Shown one piece after another: positions 38,136 to 50,826 of a stretch of DNA of 53,945 nucleotides; the stretch's first letter is position 1; the number at the start of each line of letters is the position of its first letter. This stretch comes from Gallionellales bacterium GWA2_60_142 (GTDB lineage Bacteria; Pseudomonadota; Gammaproteobacteria; Burkholderiales; Gallionellaceae): the NCBI GenBank assembly GCA_001801085.1, contig MGWR01000025.1:43677-97621 (forward strand), in the 5' to 3' direction. The notes beneath the pieces were generated by a model that saw only the letters and a program-made list of their open reading frames with translations, was not told the DNA's origin and did not search any database. Both the position numbers and the translations under genes were made by a program.

Positions 38136-39036
38136 GGGCTTTTTCCAATACTGACAGCACCAATTGCTCGAACGAAATACCCGCCTGCCGCGCCGCCATC
38201 GGCACCAGACTGTGGTCGGTCATGCCCGGCGAAGTATTGATCTCCAGCAGGTAAGGCTGGCCGTCCTCGCCCATCAGGAAATCCACGCGTCCCCAGCCCT
38301 GACCGCCGATCAGTGCGAACGCCAGTTTTGCCAGATGCTGCATCTCGGCTTCCTTCTCGGCGCTCAGGCCACACGGACACAAGTAGCGCGTGTCGTCGCG
38401 CAAATACTTGGCTTCGTAATCGTAGAACTCGTTGGCCGGCTCGATCTTGATTACCGGCAGCGCGATATCGCCCAAAATCGCCGCGGTGTATTCGCCGCCG
38501 CCGATGAATCTCTCGGCGATCACCAACTTGTCGTGCTTGGCCGCCTCGCGGTACGCGACCTGCAACTGTTCGACTGTCTTCGCCTTGCCGATGCCGACGC
38601 TGGAGCCTTCGTTCGCCGGCTTTACGAATATCGGCAATCCAAGCTCTGCAACCACCGCATCCCAGTCGCTGTTCTCATTCAGCAGGGTGTAGGCTGGGAT
38701 AGGCAAGCCCGCGGCCTGCCACACCAGCTTGGTGCGCCACTTGTCCATGCCCAGCGCGGAAGCCAGCACGCCGCTACCGGTATACGGAATGCCCAACAAC
38801 TCCAGCGCACCCTGCACCGTGCCGTCCTCGCCGCCGCGGCCGTGCAGCGCGATGAATGCGCAGTCGTATCCCTCGTCGCGCAGCGCCTGCAGGTTCTGCA
38901 CCGCCGGATCGAATGCATGCGCATCCACGCCGCTGCGCTGCAACGCCGCCAGCACCGCCGCGCCGCTCTTCAGCGAAACCTCGCGCTCGGCGGACTTGCC
39001 GCCGAACAGCACTGCTACTTTTCCGAAATTCTTCAA
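38125..39036 (-). CDS. ddlB: D-alanine--D-alanine ligase B, TTG start
   Basis: Ddl makes the D-Ala-D-Ala dipeptide for the pentapeptide stem. The 303-residue ATP-grasp protein has [53 protein letters not shown], and [20 protein letters not shown] with NTSPGMT. The start is TTG at 39034-39036: it overlaps the murB stop as TTGA, mirrors the ATGA joints elsewhere in the cluster, has a GAGAGG site, and gives the family N-terminus. No ATG fits. Confidence 0.94.
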   Translation of the reverse strand: MKNFGKVAVLFGGKSAEREVSLKSGAAVLAALQRSGVDAHAFDPAVQNLQALRDEGYDCAFIALHGRGGEDGTVQGALELLGIPYTGSGVLASALGMDKWRTKLVWQAAGLPIPAYTLLNENSDWDAVVAELGLPIFVKPANEGSSVGIGKAKTVEQLQVAYREAAKHDKLVIAERFIGGGEYTAAILGDIALPVIKIEPANEFYDYEAKYLRDDTRYLCPCGLSAEKEAEMQHLAKLAFALIGGQGWGRVDFLMGEDGQPYLLEINTSPGMTDHSLVPMAARQAGISFEQLVLSVLEKAHVG

Positions 39037-39946
39037 GCTACCTCTCCCAAAATTCTCACCTCGGGATGCAACTGCACCCCGGTTTGCGCGGCAACCGTCG
39101 CCCGCACTTCGCCGATCAGGTTCTCGATGTCCGCCGCGGTCGCATCGCCGACATTGACGATGAAGTTCGCATGTTTCTCCGACACCTGCGCACCGCCGAT
39201 GCGCTTGCCTTTCAACCCGCATTGCTGGATCAGCCGCGCCGCGAAATCATTCGGCGGATTGCGGAATACCGAGCCGGCATTCGGTAGGTTCAACGGCTGG
39301 CTGGCGATGCGTTTGGCCAGCAACGCCTTGATCTCCTGCCGCGCGGCATCGCCATCTCCCACCTCGAATTTCATCGTTGCGGAAACGAACCACTCTTCCG
39401 ATGCTTGGCGCAACGCCACATGGCGATAAGCGATCTCGTAGTCCGCAGCCGTGCGCGTACGCAACTCGCCGCGCCTGTTCACCGTCTGCACCTGCACCAC
39501 TCGTTCCCAAATTTCGCTGCCGTAGCAGCCTGCGTTCATCGCCAGCATGCCGCCGACCGTGCCGGGAATGCCGGCGAAGAACTCCGCGCCGCGCAGGTTT
39601 TGCAGCGAGGTGAAGCGCGCGAGCTTGGCGCCGGCGACACCGGCTTCGACATAGATGCCGCCGTCCGCATCGAGACGCAGTTCCGTCAATGCGCCGTGCA
39701 ACAACAGCACCGTGCCGCGCAGACCGCCGTCGCGCACCAGCAGGTTGCTGCCGAGGCCGACCGCGACCAGCGGCTCGTCCTCCGGCAACGTGCGCAGGAA
39801 CGCCAGCAAGTCATCCAGATCGGCCGGGCGATACATCCGGCGCGCGACGCCGCCCGCACGCCAACTGGTGTGCTTGCGCATGGGCACGTCGAAGCGCAAC
39901 TCGCCCCTCAGACCTGCCGCGATGAACTTTGTCGGTTCGCTCATGT

Positions 39947-39950
<4 letters not shown>
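39033..39950 (-). CDS. murB: UDP-N-acetylenolpyruvoylglucosamine reductase
   Basis: MurB reduces UDP-GlcNAc-enolpyruvate to UDP-MurNAc with FAD and NADPH. The 305-residue protein shows [57 protein letters not shown] for FAD binding, [12 protein letters not shown] with the catalytic Ser, and EVRILGEV with the final Glu. The ATG at 39950 overlaps the murC stop as ATGA; an ATG two codons later is also possible. Confidence 0.95.
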
Positions 39951-41343
<1,393 letters not shown>

Positions 41344-41347
<4 letters not shown>

Positions 41348-42411
41348 GCCTCAGCCAGCTCCTTGCACACGTCAGCCACCCGTTGCGCCGCATCGACCTT
41401 CGCCACGCTGCGCGCCTGTTGCGCCATTGCCAATAATTTTTCGCGTGTCAGTTCACGCAACAGTTGCGCCAGCTTCTCCGCATTCAGTTCGGTCTGCGGC
41501 AGCAGCACTGCCGCTCCGCGCTCGGACAGGAAGCGCGCGTTGTGCGTCTGATGATCGTCCACCGCGTACGGGAAAGGCACGAGGATGCTCGCCACACCGG
41601 CAGCCGCCAGCTCCGCAATCGTCAGCGCACCGGCGCGGCAGATCACCACATCGGCGTTCGCATAACAGCCCGCCATGTCGTCGAGGAACGGGCGGATGTC
41701 GGCCTGCACTCCCGCGCTTCGATATAGCTGCTGCACCTCGTCGAAATTTTTCTTTCCGGTCTGGTGCAGCACATGCGGACGCGCATCTTCCGGCAGCAAT
41801 GCCAGCGCCTGCGGCAGCGCCTCGTTCAGCGCCTTCGCGCCCAGGCTGCCGCCGACGACCAACACATTCAACTTGCCGCTGCGCGCGCCGTAGCGCTGCG
41901 CCGGCTCTGGCAGCGCGGCGATCGATGTGCGCACCGGGTTGCCGCACCACTCGATGCCCGGCAACACATCCGGGAAGCCGCTCAGCGTCCGCTGCGCGAT
42001 GCGCGCCAGCACCTTGTTGCTCAGCCCGGCAATGGAGTTCTGTTCGTGTATCACCAGCGGACGGCGCAGCAACGCCGCCATCAACCCGCCGGGGAAGGTG
42101 ATATAACCGCCCAGCCCCAGCACCACGTCGGGACGGTGGCGGAACATTGCCGCCGCACTCTGTCCCAATGCACGCAACAGGTTGAACGGCAGCATCAGCT
42201 TGCGCAGCATTCCCTTGCCGCGCAGGCCGGAGAAGTTCACCCACGCCACTTCATAGCCGTGCTTGGGCACCAGCTCCGCCTCCATGCTGTTGGGCGCGCC
42301 CAGCCAGGTTACGGTCCAGCCTTCGGCGCGCAGAACGTCCGCGACCGCCAGCCCCGGCATGATGTGTCCGCCGGTGCCACCTGCCATGATCAGGATCGAG
42401 CGGTTGCTCAT
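41344..42411 (-). CDS. murG: lipid II synthase (GlcNAc transferase) MurG
   Basis: MurG transfers GlcNAc from UDP-GlcNAc to lipid I on the inner face of the membrane. The 355-residue GT-B protein has the N-terminal G-loop [74 protein letters not shown] and the donor-site segment [20 protein letters not shown]. Overlaps ftsW and murC by 4 bases. Confidence 0.97.
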
Positions 42412-43571
42412 ACCGGAAGTCCTCGCGCCACTCTACGATTTTCGTAGTCAACTCTCAGTAGTACAGCCGCCGCGATGCAGTTCACCACGACGCCGCTGCC
42501 GCCGAAGCTCAGGAACGGCAGGGTCAGCCCTTTGGTCGGCAGCACGCCCATGTTCACGCCGATGTTGATCATCGCCTGCACGCCCAGCCACACGCCTATA
42601 CCCTGCGCGACCAGCGCGGAGTAGTTGCGATCCAGGAAAGCGGCATGGCGGCCGATCTGGAATGCGCGCAGCACGAATATCGCGAACAGGGCGATCACTG
42701 CCGACACGCCGAACAGGCCGAGCTCCTCGGCGATTACCGCCATCAGGAAGTCGGTGTGCGCTTCCGGCAGATAGAACAGTTTCTCTACGCTGCCGCCCAG
42801 TCCGACGCCGAACCATTCGCCGCGGCCGAACGCGATCAACGCGTGGGAGAGCTGGTAACCCTTGCCGAACGGGTCGGCCCAGGGATCCATGAAGCCGATC
42901 ACGCGCTGCATGCGGTAGGGCGAGGATAGAATCAGCGCGGCAAACGCCAGCGGCAGCGCGAACACCAGCGCGGCGAACACCTTGCCGTTGAAGCCGCCCA
43001 GCCACAGCGTGCCGAGCGCGATTGCGATGATCACGACGAACGCGCCCATGTCCGGCTCCAGCAGCAACAGGAAGCCGACCAGCACCATCACCGCGAACAT
43101 CGGCACGAACGCCTTCACGAAGGTGTCCTTCACCTTGACCTTACGCACCACGTAGCTGGATGCGTACATCACCGCGAACAGTTTCATCAGCTCCGACGGC
43201 TGCAGGTTGATGACGAACAGCGACAACCAGCGCTGGCTGCCGTTGACCGATTTGCCGATGCCGGGGATCAGCACCAGGATCAGCAGGAACACGCCGGTGA
43301 CGAACAGCACCGGCGCGTAGCTCTGCCAGGTCTGCACCGGCACGCTGAACGCGAATGCGCCCGCGGCGATTCCAATCGCGATGAAGATGCCGTGGCGCAT
43401 CAGGTAGTAGCCAGGCTGGTAGCCGGTGAACTTGCTGCCCTCGGCGGTCGCGATGGACGCGGAATACACCATCACCAGACCGAGCGCCAACAGGCCGGCC
43501 AGCACCCACAGCAGCAGCTCGTCGAACTGCGCCTGCGGCGGCTTGGTGCGCGTCTTGACCATAGAGACCAT
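42408..43571 (-). CDS. ftsW: septal peptidoglycan polymerase FtsW
   Basis: FtsW is the SEDS glycosyltransferase that polymerises lipid II at the septum with FtsI. The 387-residue protein has about ten membrane segments, with [20 protein letters not shown] at the start, [40 protein letters not shown], the catalytic-region [19 protein letters not shown], and [20 protein letters not shown] near the end. Joined to murD by a TAATG overlap. Confidence 0.96.
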   Translation of the reverse strand: MVSMVKTRTKPPQAQFDELLLWVLAGLLALGLVMVYSASIATAEGSKFTGYQPGYYLMRHGIFIAIGIAAGAFAFSVPVQTWQSYAPVLFVTGVFLLILVLIPGIGKSVNGSQRWLSLFVINLQPSELMKLFAVMYASSYVVRKVKVKDTFVKAFVPMFAVMVLVGFLLLLEPDMGAFVVIIAIALGTLWLGGFNGKVFAALVFALPLAFAALILSSPYRMQRVIGFMDPWADPFGKGYQLSHALIAFGRGEWFGVGLGGSVEKLFYLPEAHTDFLMAVIAEELGLFGVSAVIALFAIFVLRAFQIGRHAAFLDRNYSALVAQGIGVWLGVQAMINIGVNMGVLPTKGLTLPFLSFGGSGVVVNCIAAAVLLRVDYENRRVARGLPV

Positions 43572-44953
43572 TACGCGGCCTCCTTTTGCAGATCGTGCAC
43601 TGCCGCGACGAAAACTTCGGCGCGGTGCGCGTAATTCCTGAACATGTCGAAACTGGCGCAGGCCGGGGACAACAGCACCGCATCGCCGCGCTGCGCGAGT
43701 CGTGCCGATTTATGCACGGCGTCGTTCATGTCAGCGGCGCGCTGCAACGGCACGCCGCAGCCCTGCAGCGCCGCTTCGATCAGCGGCGTATCGCGCCCGA
43801 TCAGCACCGCAGCTCGCGCATGCTGCGCGACCGCTGGATTCAGCGGCGAGAAATCCTGTCCCTTGCCTTCGCCGCCGAGTATCACCACCGCCTTGCGGCC
43901 CAGCCCCTTCAGAGCAGCCTCGGTCGCGCCGACGTTGGTGCCCTTGGAGTCGTCGTAATAGACCACTCCGTCTATCTCGGCGACGCGCTCGACGCGGTGC
44001 GGCAAGCCCTTGAAGCCGCGTAGCGCTACGAGCAGAGCCGGCATAGGCAGTTCGATCGCGCGGCACAGCGCCAGCGCGGCGAGCGCGTTTGCGACGTTGT
44101 GCAGCCCCGTCACCTGCAGTTCGCCAGCCTTCAGCAGGCGTTCGCTGCCCTGCACCAGCCAGATGTCCGCACCGTCGCGAACGATGCCCCAATCGCCCTC
44201 GTGCTTCGGAGCATCGAGGCCGAAGGTCACGATATGCCGACTCGGCCGCGCCATGAACATGCTGCGCACGTCGTCGCGGTTCAGCAGCTGCACGCCGCTG
44301 CCGTTGAAGATGCGCGCCTTCGCCGCGGCGTATCCGCCCATGCCGTCATAACGATCGAGGTGATCTTCGCTGATATTCAGCACCGTCGCCGCATCGGCAT
44401 TCAGCGTATGCGTCGTCTCCAGTTGGAAGCTGGACAGCTCCAGCACCCACACCTCGGGCTGCTTGTCGCCGCGCTGCAACACCACGTCCAGCACCGCCGG
44501 AGAGATGTTGCCCGCCGCGACCGCATCCTTGCCCGCTGCCTTGCACAAGTGCTCGACCATGCTGGTGACGGTGGTCTTGCCATTCGCACCGGTGATCGCC
44601 AAAACCTTGGTCGTAAGACGTAAGTCGGAAGTTGCGAGTTGCTGCGCGAACAGTTCGATGTCGCCTTCGACGGTAATGCCGCGCGCGACGGCGCGCTGCA
44701 TGAAGGGATCGGCCAGCGGCACGCCGGGGCTGATCGCGATACTGGCTATGCCGTCCAGCAGGCTGTCGTCGAACGCACCGCAGCGCATCTCTGCCTGCGG
44801 GCAATCGCGGCGCAATACATCCACTCCGGGCGGATTGACACGGCTGTCGGCGACGCGCACGCGCGCGCCCTGCGCGCTCAACCAGCGCGCGAGCGAGAGC
44901 CCGGTCTCTCCGAGACCCAGCACAAGCACGTGTTTGTCAGCCCAACTGTTCAA
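43571..44953 (-). CDS. murD: UDP-N-acetylmuramoylalanine--D-glutamate ligase
   Basis: MurD adds D-Glu to UDP-MurNAc-L-Ala. The 460-residue Mur ligase starts with [20 protein letters not shown] and has the ATP loop [71 protein letters not shown] and [20 protein letters not shown]. The gap to mraY (62 bases) is filled by a REP-like element, one of few non-overlapping joints in the cluster. Confidence 0.97.
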   Translation of the reverse strand: MNSWADKHVLVLGLGETGLSLARWLSAQGARVRVADSRVNPPGVDVLRRDCPQAEMRCGAFDDSLLDGIASIAISPGVPLADPFMQRAVARGITVEGDIELFAQQLATSDLRLTTKVLAITGANGKTTVTSMVEHLCKAAGKDAVAAGNISPAVLDVVLQRGDKQPEVWVLELSSFQLETTHTLNADAATVLNISEDHLDRYDGMGGYAAAKARIFNGSGVQLLNRDDVRSMFMARPSRHIVTFGLDAPKHEGDWGIVRDGADIWLVQGSERLLKAGELQVTGLHNVANALAALALCRAIELPMPALLVALRGFKGLPHRVERVAEIDGVVYYDDSKGTNVGATEAALKGLGRKAVVILGGEGKGQDFSPLNPAVAQHARAAVLIGRDTPLIEAALQGCGVPLQRAADMNDAVHKSARLAQRGDAVLLSPACASFDMFRNYAHRAEVFVAAVHDLQKEAA

Positions 44954-44968
44954 TGCATCTCCTCAATG

Positions 44969-45012
44969 GTAGGTCGGGCTCCGCCCGACATGGCGGGCAA
45001 AGCCCGCCCTAC
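44969..45012. repeat. REP-like double hairpin between mraY and murD
   Basis: Two adjacent hairpins, GTCGGGC-TCC-GCCCGAC (44973-44989) and GGCGGGC-AAA-GCCCGCC (44992-45008), enclosed by GTAGG at 44969 and CCTAC ending at 45012. The outer words match the GTAGGTCGGGC element at 18335. It is transcribed in the dcw message and may affect mRNA stability between mraY and murD. Confidence 0.8.
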
Positions 45013-45015
45013 GTG

Positions 45016-46119
45016 TTACCTTAGTTTCAGCGTTGCCAGACCGATCAGAACCAGCAGCATCGTGATGATCCAGAATCGCACCACGACCTGCGTTTCCTTC
45101 CAGCCCTTCTGCTCGAAATGGTGGTGCAGCGGCGCCATCAGCAGGATGCGTTTTCCCGTGCCGTATCTCCGTTTCGTATATTTGAAGTACGACACTTGCA
45201 ACATCACCGACACCGCTTCGACGACGAACACACCGCCCATGATGAACAGCACCAGTTCCTGGCGAATGATTACCGCGACGGTGCCGAGCGCCGCGCCCAG
45301 CGCCAGTGCACCCACGTCGCCCATGAACACCTCGGCGGGGTAGGCGTTGAACCACAGGAAGGCCAGTCCCGCGCCGGAGATCGCGAGGCAGAACACCGCG
45401 AGTTCGCCCGCGCCGGGGATGTAGGGCACACCGAGATATTTGGAGAACACCGCATGGCCTGCGACATAGGCGAAGATCGCCAGCGCGCCGCTGACCATCA
45501 CCGTGGGCAGGATCGCCAGGCCGTCGAGGCCATCGGTCAGGTTTACCGCATTGCTGCTGCCGACGATGACCAGATAGACCAGCACGATGAAAGCGAGCGC
45601 GCCCAGCGGCACGACCAGATACTTGAAGAACGGCACGATCAGTTCGGTCTGCGCCGGTATCGTCGCCGTTTTCCACAGGTAGATGCCGACCGCCAGCGCG
45701 ATCAGCGATTGCCAGAACATTTTGGCCTTGGCCGACAGGCCTTTGGGGTTGCGGTGCACGACCTTGCGGTAATCGTCCACCCAACCGATCGCGCCGACGC
45801 CTAGCGTGGCGAACAGCACCACCCAGATATAGGGATTGTGCAGGTCGCCCCACAGCAGCGTGGTGATCGCGACCGAGGTCAGGATCAGCGCGCCGCCCAT
45901 CGTCGGCGTACCGGCCTTGACCAAGTGAGTCTGTGGGCCGTCGGTGCGCACCGACTGGCCGATCTTCATCGTTGCCAGTTTGCGTATCATCGCCGGGCCG
46001 ACCATGAAGGAGATCAGCAGCGCCGTCATCGCCGCCAGCATCGCGCGCAGCGTGATGTAATTGAACACGTTGAAGAAGCGGATGTCCTGCGACAGAGATT
46101 GGGCTAGTGCTAAGAGCAT
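45016..46119 (-). CDS. mraY: phospho-N-acetylmuramoyl-pentapeptide transferase MraY
   Basis: MraY attaches phospho-MurNAc-pentapeptide to undecaprenyl phosphate to form lipid I. The 367-residue protein has about ten membrane helices and the signatures [60 protein letters not shown] with the catalytic Asp, and [20 protein letters not shown] and [20 protein letters not shown]. The start overlaps the end of murF by 10 bases. Confidence 0.97.
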   Translation of the reverse strand: MLLALAQSLSQDIRFFNVFNYITLRAMLAAMTALLISFMVGPAMIRKLATMKIGQSVRTDGPQTHLVKAGTPTMGGALILTSVAITTLLWGDLHNPYIWVVLFATLGVGAIGWVDDYRKVVHRNPKGLSAKAKMFWQSLIALAVGIYLWKTATIPAQTELIVPFFKYLVVPLGALAFIVLVYLVIVGSSNAVNLTDGLDGLAILPTVMVSGALAIFAYVAGHAVFSKYLGVPYIPGAGELAVFCLAISGAGLAFLWFNAYPAEVFMGDVGALALGAALGTVAVIIRQELVLFIMGGVFVVEAVSVMLQVSYFKYTKRRYGTGKRILLMAPLHHHFEQKGWKETQVVVRFWIITMLLVLIGLATLKLR

Positions 46120-47615
46120 GTTTTTTCCCCTGTAGATTGGGCCGTAGGGCGGATGAGCGTAGCGTTATCCGCCGCATCGTTGCATGACTCGCATACGTCG
46201 GAAGGCGCTACGCTTTTCCGACCTACTGACTCACCACTTTCCAAATTTTTTACGACCCGTTCCATTTTCATGAAGCGTGAACCCTTCACCAGCACGGTGA
46301 CGTCCGCATCCAGTTCCTTGTCCAGCTCCGCCAGCAAATCTTCGATGCGCTCGAAGTGGCACGCGCCGTCGCCGAATTCGCGCACGGCGTTGCGGCTCAA
46401 TTCGCCTAGCGCATAAAGCTTTTCGATGCCGGCGCGCTTGGCCTCGCCGCCGATCTCCGCGTGGAATGCCGCAGCGCCGTCGCCCAGTTCGCCCATGTCG
46501 CCCAGCACGAAAATGCGCGTGCCGCCGACCTGCGCCAGCACGCCGATCGCGGCGCGCATCGACGCGGGGTTCGCGTTATAGGTGTCGTCGATCAGCACGG
46601 CGCCGCGCTTGGCGGCCTTGCGCTGCAAGCGTCCGGCGACGCCGCCGAATTTCTTCAGGCCTTCGGCGATGGTGTCCAGCGGCACGTTCAGCGCGATGGC
46701 CGCGGTCGTCGCCGCCAGCGCGTTGCGCGCATTGTGTTCGCCCGGCACCTGCAGCTGCACCGAAAAACCGCCCTGCGGCGTCTGCACGTCCAGATGCAGA
46801 CCGCCATCCTGCGGAAGCCATACGCCGGCTATGTCGGCATCACCGTCGAGACCGAATTCAAGCAACTGGTGGGTGCCGGCCAGTCCGCGCCACAGCGGCG
46901 CATGCGCGTCGTCGGCGTTGATCATCGCGGTGCCGTGATCGTCCAGTCCGGCGAATATCTCGCCCTTGGCCTGCGCCACCGCCTCGACCGAGCCCAGTCC
47001 TTCCAGATGCGCACCGCTGGCGTTGTTAACCAGCGCGACGTCGGGACAGGCGATGCGCGTCAGGTAGTCGATCTCGCCGGGATGGTTCATGCCCATCTCG
47101 ATCACCGCATAGCGATGCCGCGCGTTCAGTTGCAGCAGTGTCAGCGGCATGCCGATGTCGTTGTTCAGATTCCCTTTGGTCGCCAGCACTGCGTCGTCGC
47201 TGCCCGCCGCAGTGCGCAGGATGCTCGCGAGCATCTCCTTGACCGTGGTCTTGCCGTTGCTGCCGGTGATCGCAACCAGCGGGACCTCGAACTTGCGGCG
47301 CCAGTAGGCGGCGAGTTGGCCCAGCGCGAGACGCGTGTCTTCGACGAGAAGGATGGAGGATTGCGGATCGAAGATTGAGGAATCGGCCTCGTAGCTGTCG
47401 GCGTTGACCACTGCGGCGACCGCGCCGTCCTGCAGCGCGCCCGGCACGAATTCGTAGCCGTCGAAGTTTTCGCCGCGCAGCGCGACGAACAGGTCGCCCG
47501 CCGCGATCTTGCGGCTGTCTGTGGAGACCGCGCGGAAGCGCATATCCTTGCCGACCATGCGCGCGTCCAGCGCCTTTGCGGCTTCCGACAAAGACATCAT
47601 GCCCGCGTCCTTCAT
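46110..47615 (-). CDS. murF: UDP-MurNAc-tripeptide--D-alanyl-D-alanine ligase with repeat-encoded tail
   Basis: MurF adds D-Ala-D-Ala to complete the pentapeptide precursor. The 501-residue protein has [20 protein letters not shown], the ATP loop [53 protein letters not shown] and [20 protein letters not shown]. The normal family end is near [17 protein letters not shown]; here about 40 more residues follow ([15 protein letters not shown] onward), most of them encoded by the REP element at 46144-46226. The ATG at 47615 overlaps the murE stop as ATGA and is preferred over the ATG 15 bases upstream. Confidence 0.95.
   Translation of the reverse strand: MKDAGMMSLSEAAKALDARMVGKDMRFRAVSTDSRKIAAGDLFVALRGENFDGYEFVPGALQDGAVAAVVNADSYEADSSIFDPQSSILLVEDTRLALGQLAAYWRRKFEVPLVAITGSNGKTTVKEMLASILRTAAGSDDAVLATKGNLNNDIGMPLTLLQLNARHRYAVIEMGMNHPGEIDYLTRIACPDVALVNNASGAHLEGLGSVEAVAQAKGEIFAGLDDHGTAMINADDAHAPLWRGLAGTHQLLEFGLDGDADIAGVWLPQDGGLHLDVQTPQGGFSVQLQVPGEHNARNALAATTAAIALNVPLDTIAEGLKKFGGVAGRLQRKAAKRGAVLIDDTYNANPASMRAAIGVLAQVGGTRIFVLGDMGELGDGAAAFHAEIGGEAKRAGIEKLYALGELSRNAVREFGDGACHFERIEDLLAELDKELDADVTVLVKGSRFMKMERVVKNLESGESVGRKSVAPSDVCESCNDAADNATLIRPTAQSTGEKTCS
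46144..46226. repeat. composite REP/BIME-like element inside the 3' end of murF
   Basis: GTAGGGCGGATGAGCG with TAGCGTTATCCGCC (46144-46173) and, inverted, GTAGGTCGGAAAAGCG with TAGCGCCTTCCGAC (46197-46226), around a 23-base spacer. The two units are those of the 9452-9546 element in mirrored order. The whole element is read as murF codons and lies just before the mraY start. Confidence 0.88.
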
Positions 47616-49093
47616 GCGGCAGTCCTCCATGCTTGTAGCGCGGATGCGGCAACTGCGACGTCGCTGAACGGATGCTTCACGCCTGCGATCTCCTGATAGT
47701 CTTCATGGCCCTTGCCCGCAATCAGCACGGTGTCCTGCGCCCGCGCCTGCACGATGGCCTGCGCGATCGCAGCGCCGCGTTCGACGACAATCTGGTGTTT
47801 GTTCTCGGTCATGCCGACCGTAATGTCGGCAATGATGTATTCCGGTTTTTCGCTGCGCGGGTTGTCGCTGGTGACAATACTGAGGTCGGCGAAACGCTCG
47901 GCGACCCGCCCCATCATTTCGCGCTTGCCGCGATCGCGGTCGCCGCCGCAGCCGAACACGCAGATTAGCTCGCCGCCCGCGTTCACTTCGTGCAAAGTCG
48001 TCAATACTTTTTCCAGCGCGTCCGGGGTATGCGCATAATCGACAACCACATTGGGCTGATTCGCAGCGCCCAAGCGTTGCATGCGTCCGGCTACCGCCCG
48101 CACTCGGGAAAGCGATTGCACCGCCATATCGAGTTGCATGCCATCTGCCAGCAACACGCCCAGCACGCCCAACAGATTCTCCGCGTTGAAGCGCCCGATC
48201 AGGCCGCTCTTCAACTGCGCGCCACCCCAGCTCGAATGGATGTCGAGGCACATGCCGCGCGCGCTCATCTCGCTAACCCGCCCATACACCATGCGGATGC
48301 CCAGCTTCTCGGCCTTTTGCATAGCCGCATCCGACAATCCGTAACCGATAACTTCCGCACTTCCGTCACTTAACTCTTCCGTGAGAGAAGCGCCGAACGC
48401 ATCGTCCAGATTCAGCACGACATGCTGCAGCGACGCCCAGTCGAACAGCCTGCGCTTGCTTGCGGCATAGCTGTCCATGTCGCCGTGGTAATCGAGATGG
48501 TCGCGGCTCAGGTTGGTCAGCAGCGCGATGTCGAAACGTACGCCGTTGACGCGCCCTTGCGCGAGCGCATGCGAGGACACTTCCATTGCGACCGCGGATG
48601 CGCCTTGATTCAGATATTCGGCGAACAGGCCGTGCACGCGGATCGCGTCCGGCGTGGTGTTCGCGCTGGGCTGGAGTTCGCCGGCGAAACCGTTACCCAG
48701 CGTGCCGATCAACGCACATTTATTTCCCGCATCGCCCAGCGCCTGCGCGATCCAGTGGCTGGTCGAGGTCTTGCCGTTGGTGCCGGTGACGCCGACCACA
48801 TGCATGCGCTCGGAAGGTTTGCCGTACACGGCATCGGCCAGATCGCCGGCCTTGTGGCGCAGGTCGGCTACACCCAGGTTAGTCACCTGCCAGTCGGGAT
48901 TCCAGGTGAAGTTGTGCGAGTCCCAGATCACCGCATTCGCGCCCTGCGTGATCGCCTGCGCGATGAACTGCCGCCCGTCCAGCGTCTCGCCGGGGCAGGC
49001 GATGAAGGTGTCGCCCGGCTGCACCGCGCGGCTGTCGGTGACCAGTCGGGTGATGTCCACGTTCAGTTCGCTCAATCGTTCGAAGGGAAACAT
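47612..49093 (-). CDS. murE: UDP-MurNAc-dipeptide--meso-diaminopimelate ligase
   Basis: MurE adds the third stem residue. The 493-residue Mur ligase has VTDSRAVQPGDTFIACPGET, the ATP loop VVGVTGTNGKTSTSHWIAQA, NLSRDHLDYHGDMDSYAASK and VVDYAHTPDALEKVLTTLHE. The DNPRSE motif in VTSDNPRSEKPEYI is the meso-DAP recognition signature, so a Gram-negative type stem peptide is expected. Overlaps ftsI by one base and murF by 4. Confidence 0.97.
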   Translation of the reverse strand: MFPFERLSELNVDITRLVTDSRAVQPGDTFIACPGETLDGRQFIAQAITQGANAVIWDSHNFTWNPDWQVTNLGVADLRHKAGDLADAVYGKPSERMHVVGVTGTNGKTSTSHWIAQALGDAGNKCALIGTLGNGFAGELQPSANTTPDAIRVHGLFAEYLNQGASAVAMEVSSHALAQGRVNGVRFDIALLTNLSRDHLDYHGDMDSYAASKRRLFDWASLQHVVLNLDDAFGASLTEELSDGSAEVIGYGLSDAAMQKAEKLGIRMVYGRVSEMSARGMCLDIHSSWGGAQLKSGLIGRFNAENLLGVLGVLLADGMQLDMAVQSLSRVRAVAGRMQRLGAANQPNVVVDYAHTPDALEKVLTTLHEVNAGGELICVFGCGGDRDRGKREMMGRVAERFADLSIVTSDNPRSEKPEYIIADITVGMTENKHQIVVERGAAIAQAIVQARAQDTVLIAGKGHEDYQEIAGVKHPFSDVAVAASALQAWRTAA

Positions 49094-50826
49094 CAGACCT
49101 CCTCCCGAATGATCTCAGCCGGCGGCGCGAGCACGTTGTCCAGCGGTGCATCGTTCGGCACGTTCAGCGCATGCAGCGCGCCGCCCGTGACCTTGCTGAA
49201 TACCGGCGCGGCGACCAGGCCGCCGTAATGCTGGCCGTTGTCCGGCTCGTCTATCATCACCGCAACGACCAAGCGCGGGTCGGACACCGGCGCGAAGCCG
49301 ACGAAGGAGGCGACGTATTTGTTCACGTAGCGACCGCCTTCGAGCTTGTGTGCGGTGCCGGTCTTGCCCGCGACGCGATAGCCGGCTACCTGTGCGAGCG
49401 GCGCGGTGCCGCCCGGCATCACCACCGCTTCCATCATCTCGCGTAGCGCGCGCGCGGTTTTTTCGGAGAACACTTTTTTGCCGGTCGTCGGCGCGTCCAG
49501 CCTGAGCATGGACACCGGCTTGAGTTCGCCGTCGCCGGCGAAAATCGTGTAGGCGCGCGCCAGTTGCAACAGGCTCACCGACAGGCCGTGGCCGTAAGAC
49601 ATCGTCGCCTGCTCGATAGGCCGCCAGCCGCCCGGTTCGCGCAACCTGCCGGTCGCCTCGCCGGGGAAGCCGCTGCCGGTGGGAGCGCCGATGCCGCTGT
49701 CGGACAGGCTTTGCCACAGCGTCTCCGACGGCAGCATCAGCGCCATTTTGGCCGAGCCGACGTTGCTGGATTTCTGGATCACCTGGGCGACGGTCAGCGG
49801 CTCCTTGTCCGGATGCGAATCGTGGATCTTGCGGTTGCTGACGGTGATCACGCCGTTCTCGGTGTTGATCCGGGTGTCCGGGCGCACCTTGCCGTTCTCG
49901 ATTGCGGTCGCGACGGTGAACGGCTTCATCGTCGAACCCGGCTCGAACAAATCGACGACCGCGCGGTTGCGCATCGCCTGCATGTTGACCTTGCTGCGAT
50001 TGTTGGGGTTGTAGCCGGGATAGTTCGCCAGCGCGAGCACTTCGCCGGTCTTCGCGTCCAGCACCACGATCGCACCGGCCTTGGCTTTGTGCTCGCGGAC
50101 GGCGCTCTCCAGTTCGCGGTAGGCGATATGCTGCACGTTGCTGTCAAGACTCAGCGCGATGTTGTTGCCGGGACGCGGCGCGCGCAGACTGCCGGCATCC
50201 TCGACGATGCGGCCGCGCCTGTCCTTGATCACGCGCTGGCTGCCGGCCTTGCCGGCGAGATGATCCTGCAGCGACAGTTCCAGCCCTTCCTGTCCGTTGT
50301 CGTCCTGGCCGGTGAAGCCCAGTGTCTGCGCGTTCTGCTCGCCGGAAGGATAGAAGCGGCGATATTCGCGCTGCAGCGAAATGCCGGGGATGCCCATCGC
50401 CACGACTTTGGATGCCTGGTCTGGCGGCAACTGGCGCTTGAGGTAGACGAAATCGCGCGAGGTATCTGACAACTTTTCCTTCAGGTCGCCGATATTCATG
50501 CCGAGGATCTGCGCGAGCTCTTTGACTTGGCGGCCGTCGGCGACGACCTCGGTCGGGCTGGCCCATACCGATTCGACCGGGGTGCTGACCGCGAGCGGCT
50601 CGCCGTTGCGGTCGGTGATCATGCCGCGATGCGCGCTGACTTCGATCACGCGGCTGTAGCGGGCATTGCCTTTTTCCTGCAAAAAGTCGTCGTGCATCAC
50701 CTGCAGATAGGCGCTGCGGCCGATCAGCCCGGCGAGTCCGGCCAGCAGCGCCACGAACAACGCGGTGGCGCGCCATCCGGGCAACTTTGCCGGGACGTCT
50801 CTATTTGCGCTGGCCGCGTAACTCAT
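49093..50826 (-). CDS. ftsI: septal peptidoglycan transpeptidase FtsI (PBP3)
   Basis: FtsI cross-links septal peptidoglycan with FtsW. The 577-residue class B PBP has an N-terminal membrane anchor (WRATALFVALLAGLAGLIGR), a pedestal domain (RGMITDRNGEPLAVSTPVES), and the transpeptidase domain with the nucleophile Ser298 in EPGSTMKPFTVATAIE, SSN in QKSSNVGSAKMAL, and KTGTAHKLEGG. All three catalytic motifs are intact. Overlaps ftsL by 4 bases as ATGA. Confidence 0.97.
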   Translation of the reverse strand: MSYAASANRDVPAKLPGWRATALFVALLAGLAGLIGRSAYLQVMHDDFLQEKGNARYSRVIEVSAHRGMITDRNGEPLAVSTPVESVWASPTEVVADGRQVKELAQILGMNIGDLKEKLSDTSRDFVYLKRQLPPDQASKVVAMGIPGISLQREYRRFYPSGEQNAQTLGFTGQDDNGQEGLELSLQDHLAGKAGSQRVIKDRRGRIVEDAGSLRAPRPGNNIALSLDSNVQHIAYRELESAVREHKAKAGAIVVLDAKTGEVLALANYPGYNPNNRSKVNMQAMRNRAVVDLFEPGSTMKPFTVATAIENGKVRPDTRINTENGVITVSNRKIHDSHPDKEPLTVAQVIQKSSNVGSAKMALMLPSETLWQSLSDSGIGAPTGSGFPGEATGRLREPGGWRPIEQATMSYGHGLSVSLLQLARAYTIFAGDGELKPVSMLRLDAPTTGKKVFSEKTARALREMMEAVVMPGGTAPLAQVAGYRVAGKTGTAHKLEGGRYVNKYVASFVGFAPVSDPRLVVAVMIDEPDNGQHYGGLVAAPVFSKVTGGALHALNVPNDAPLDNVLAPPAEIIREEV

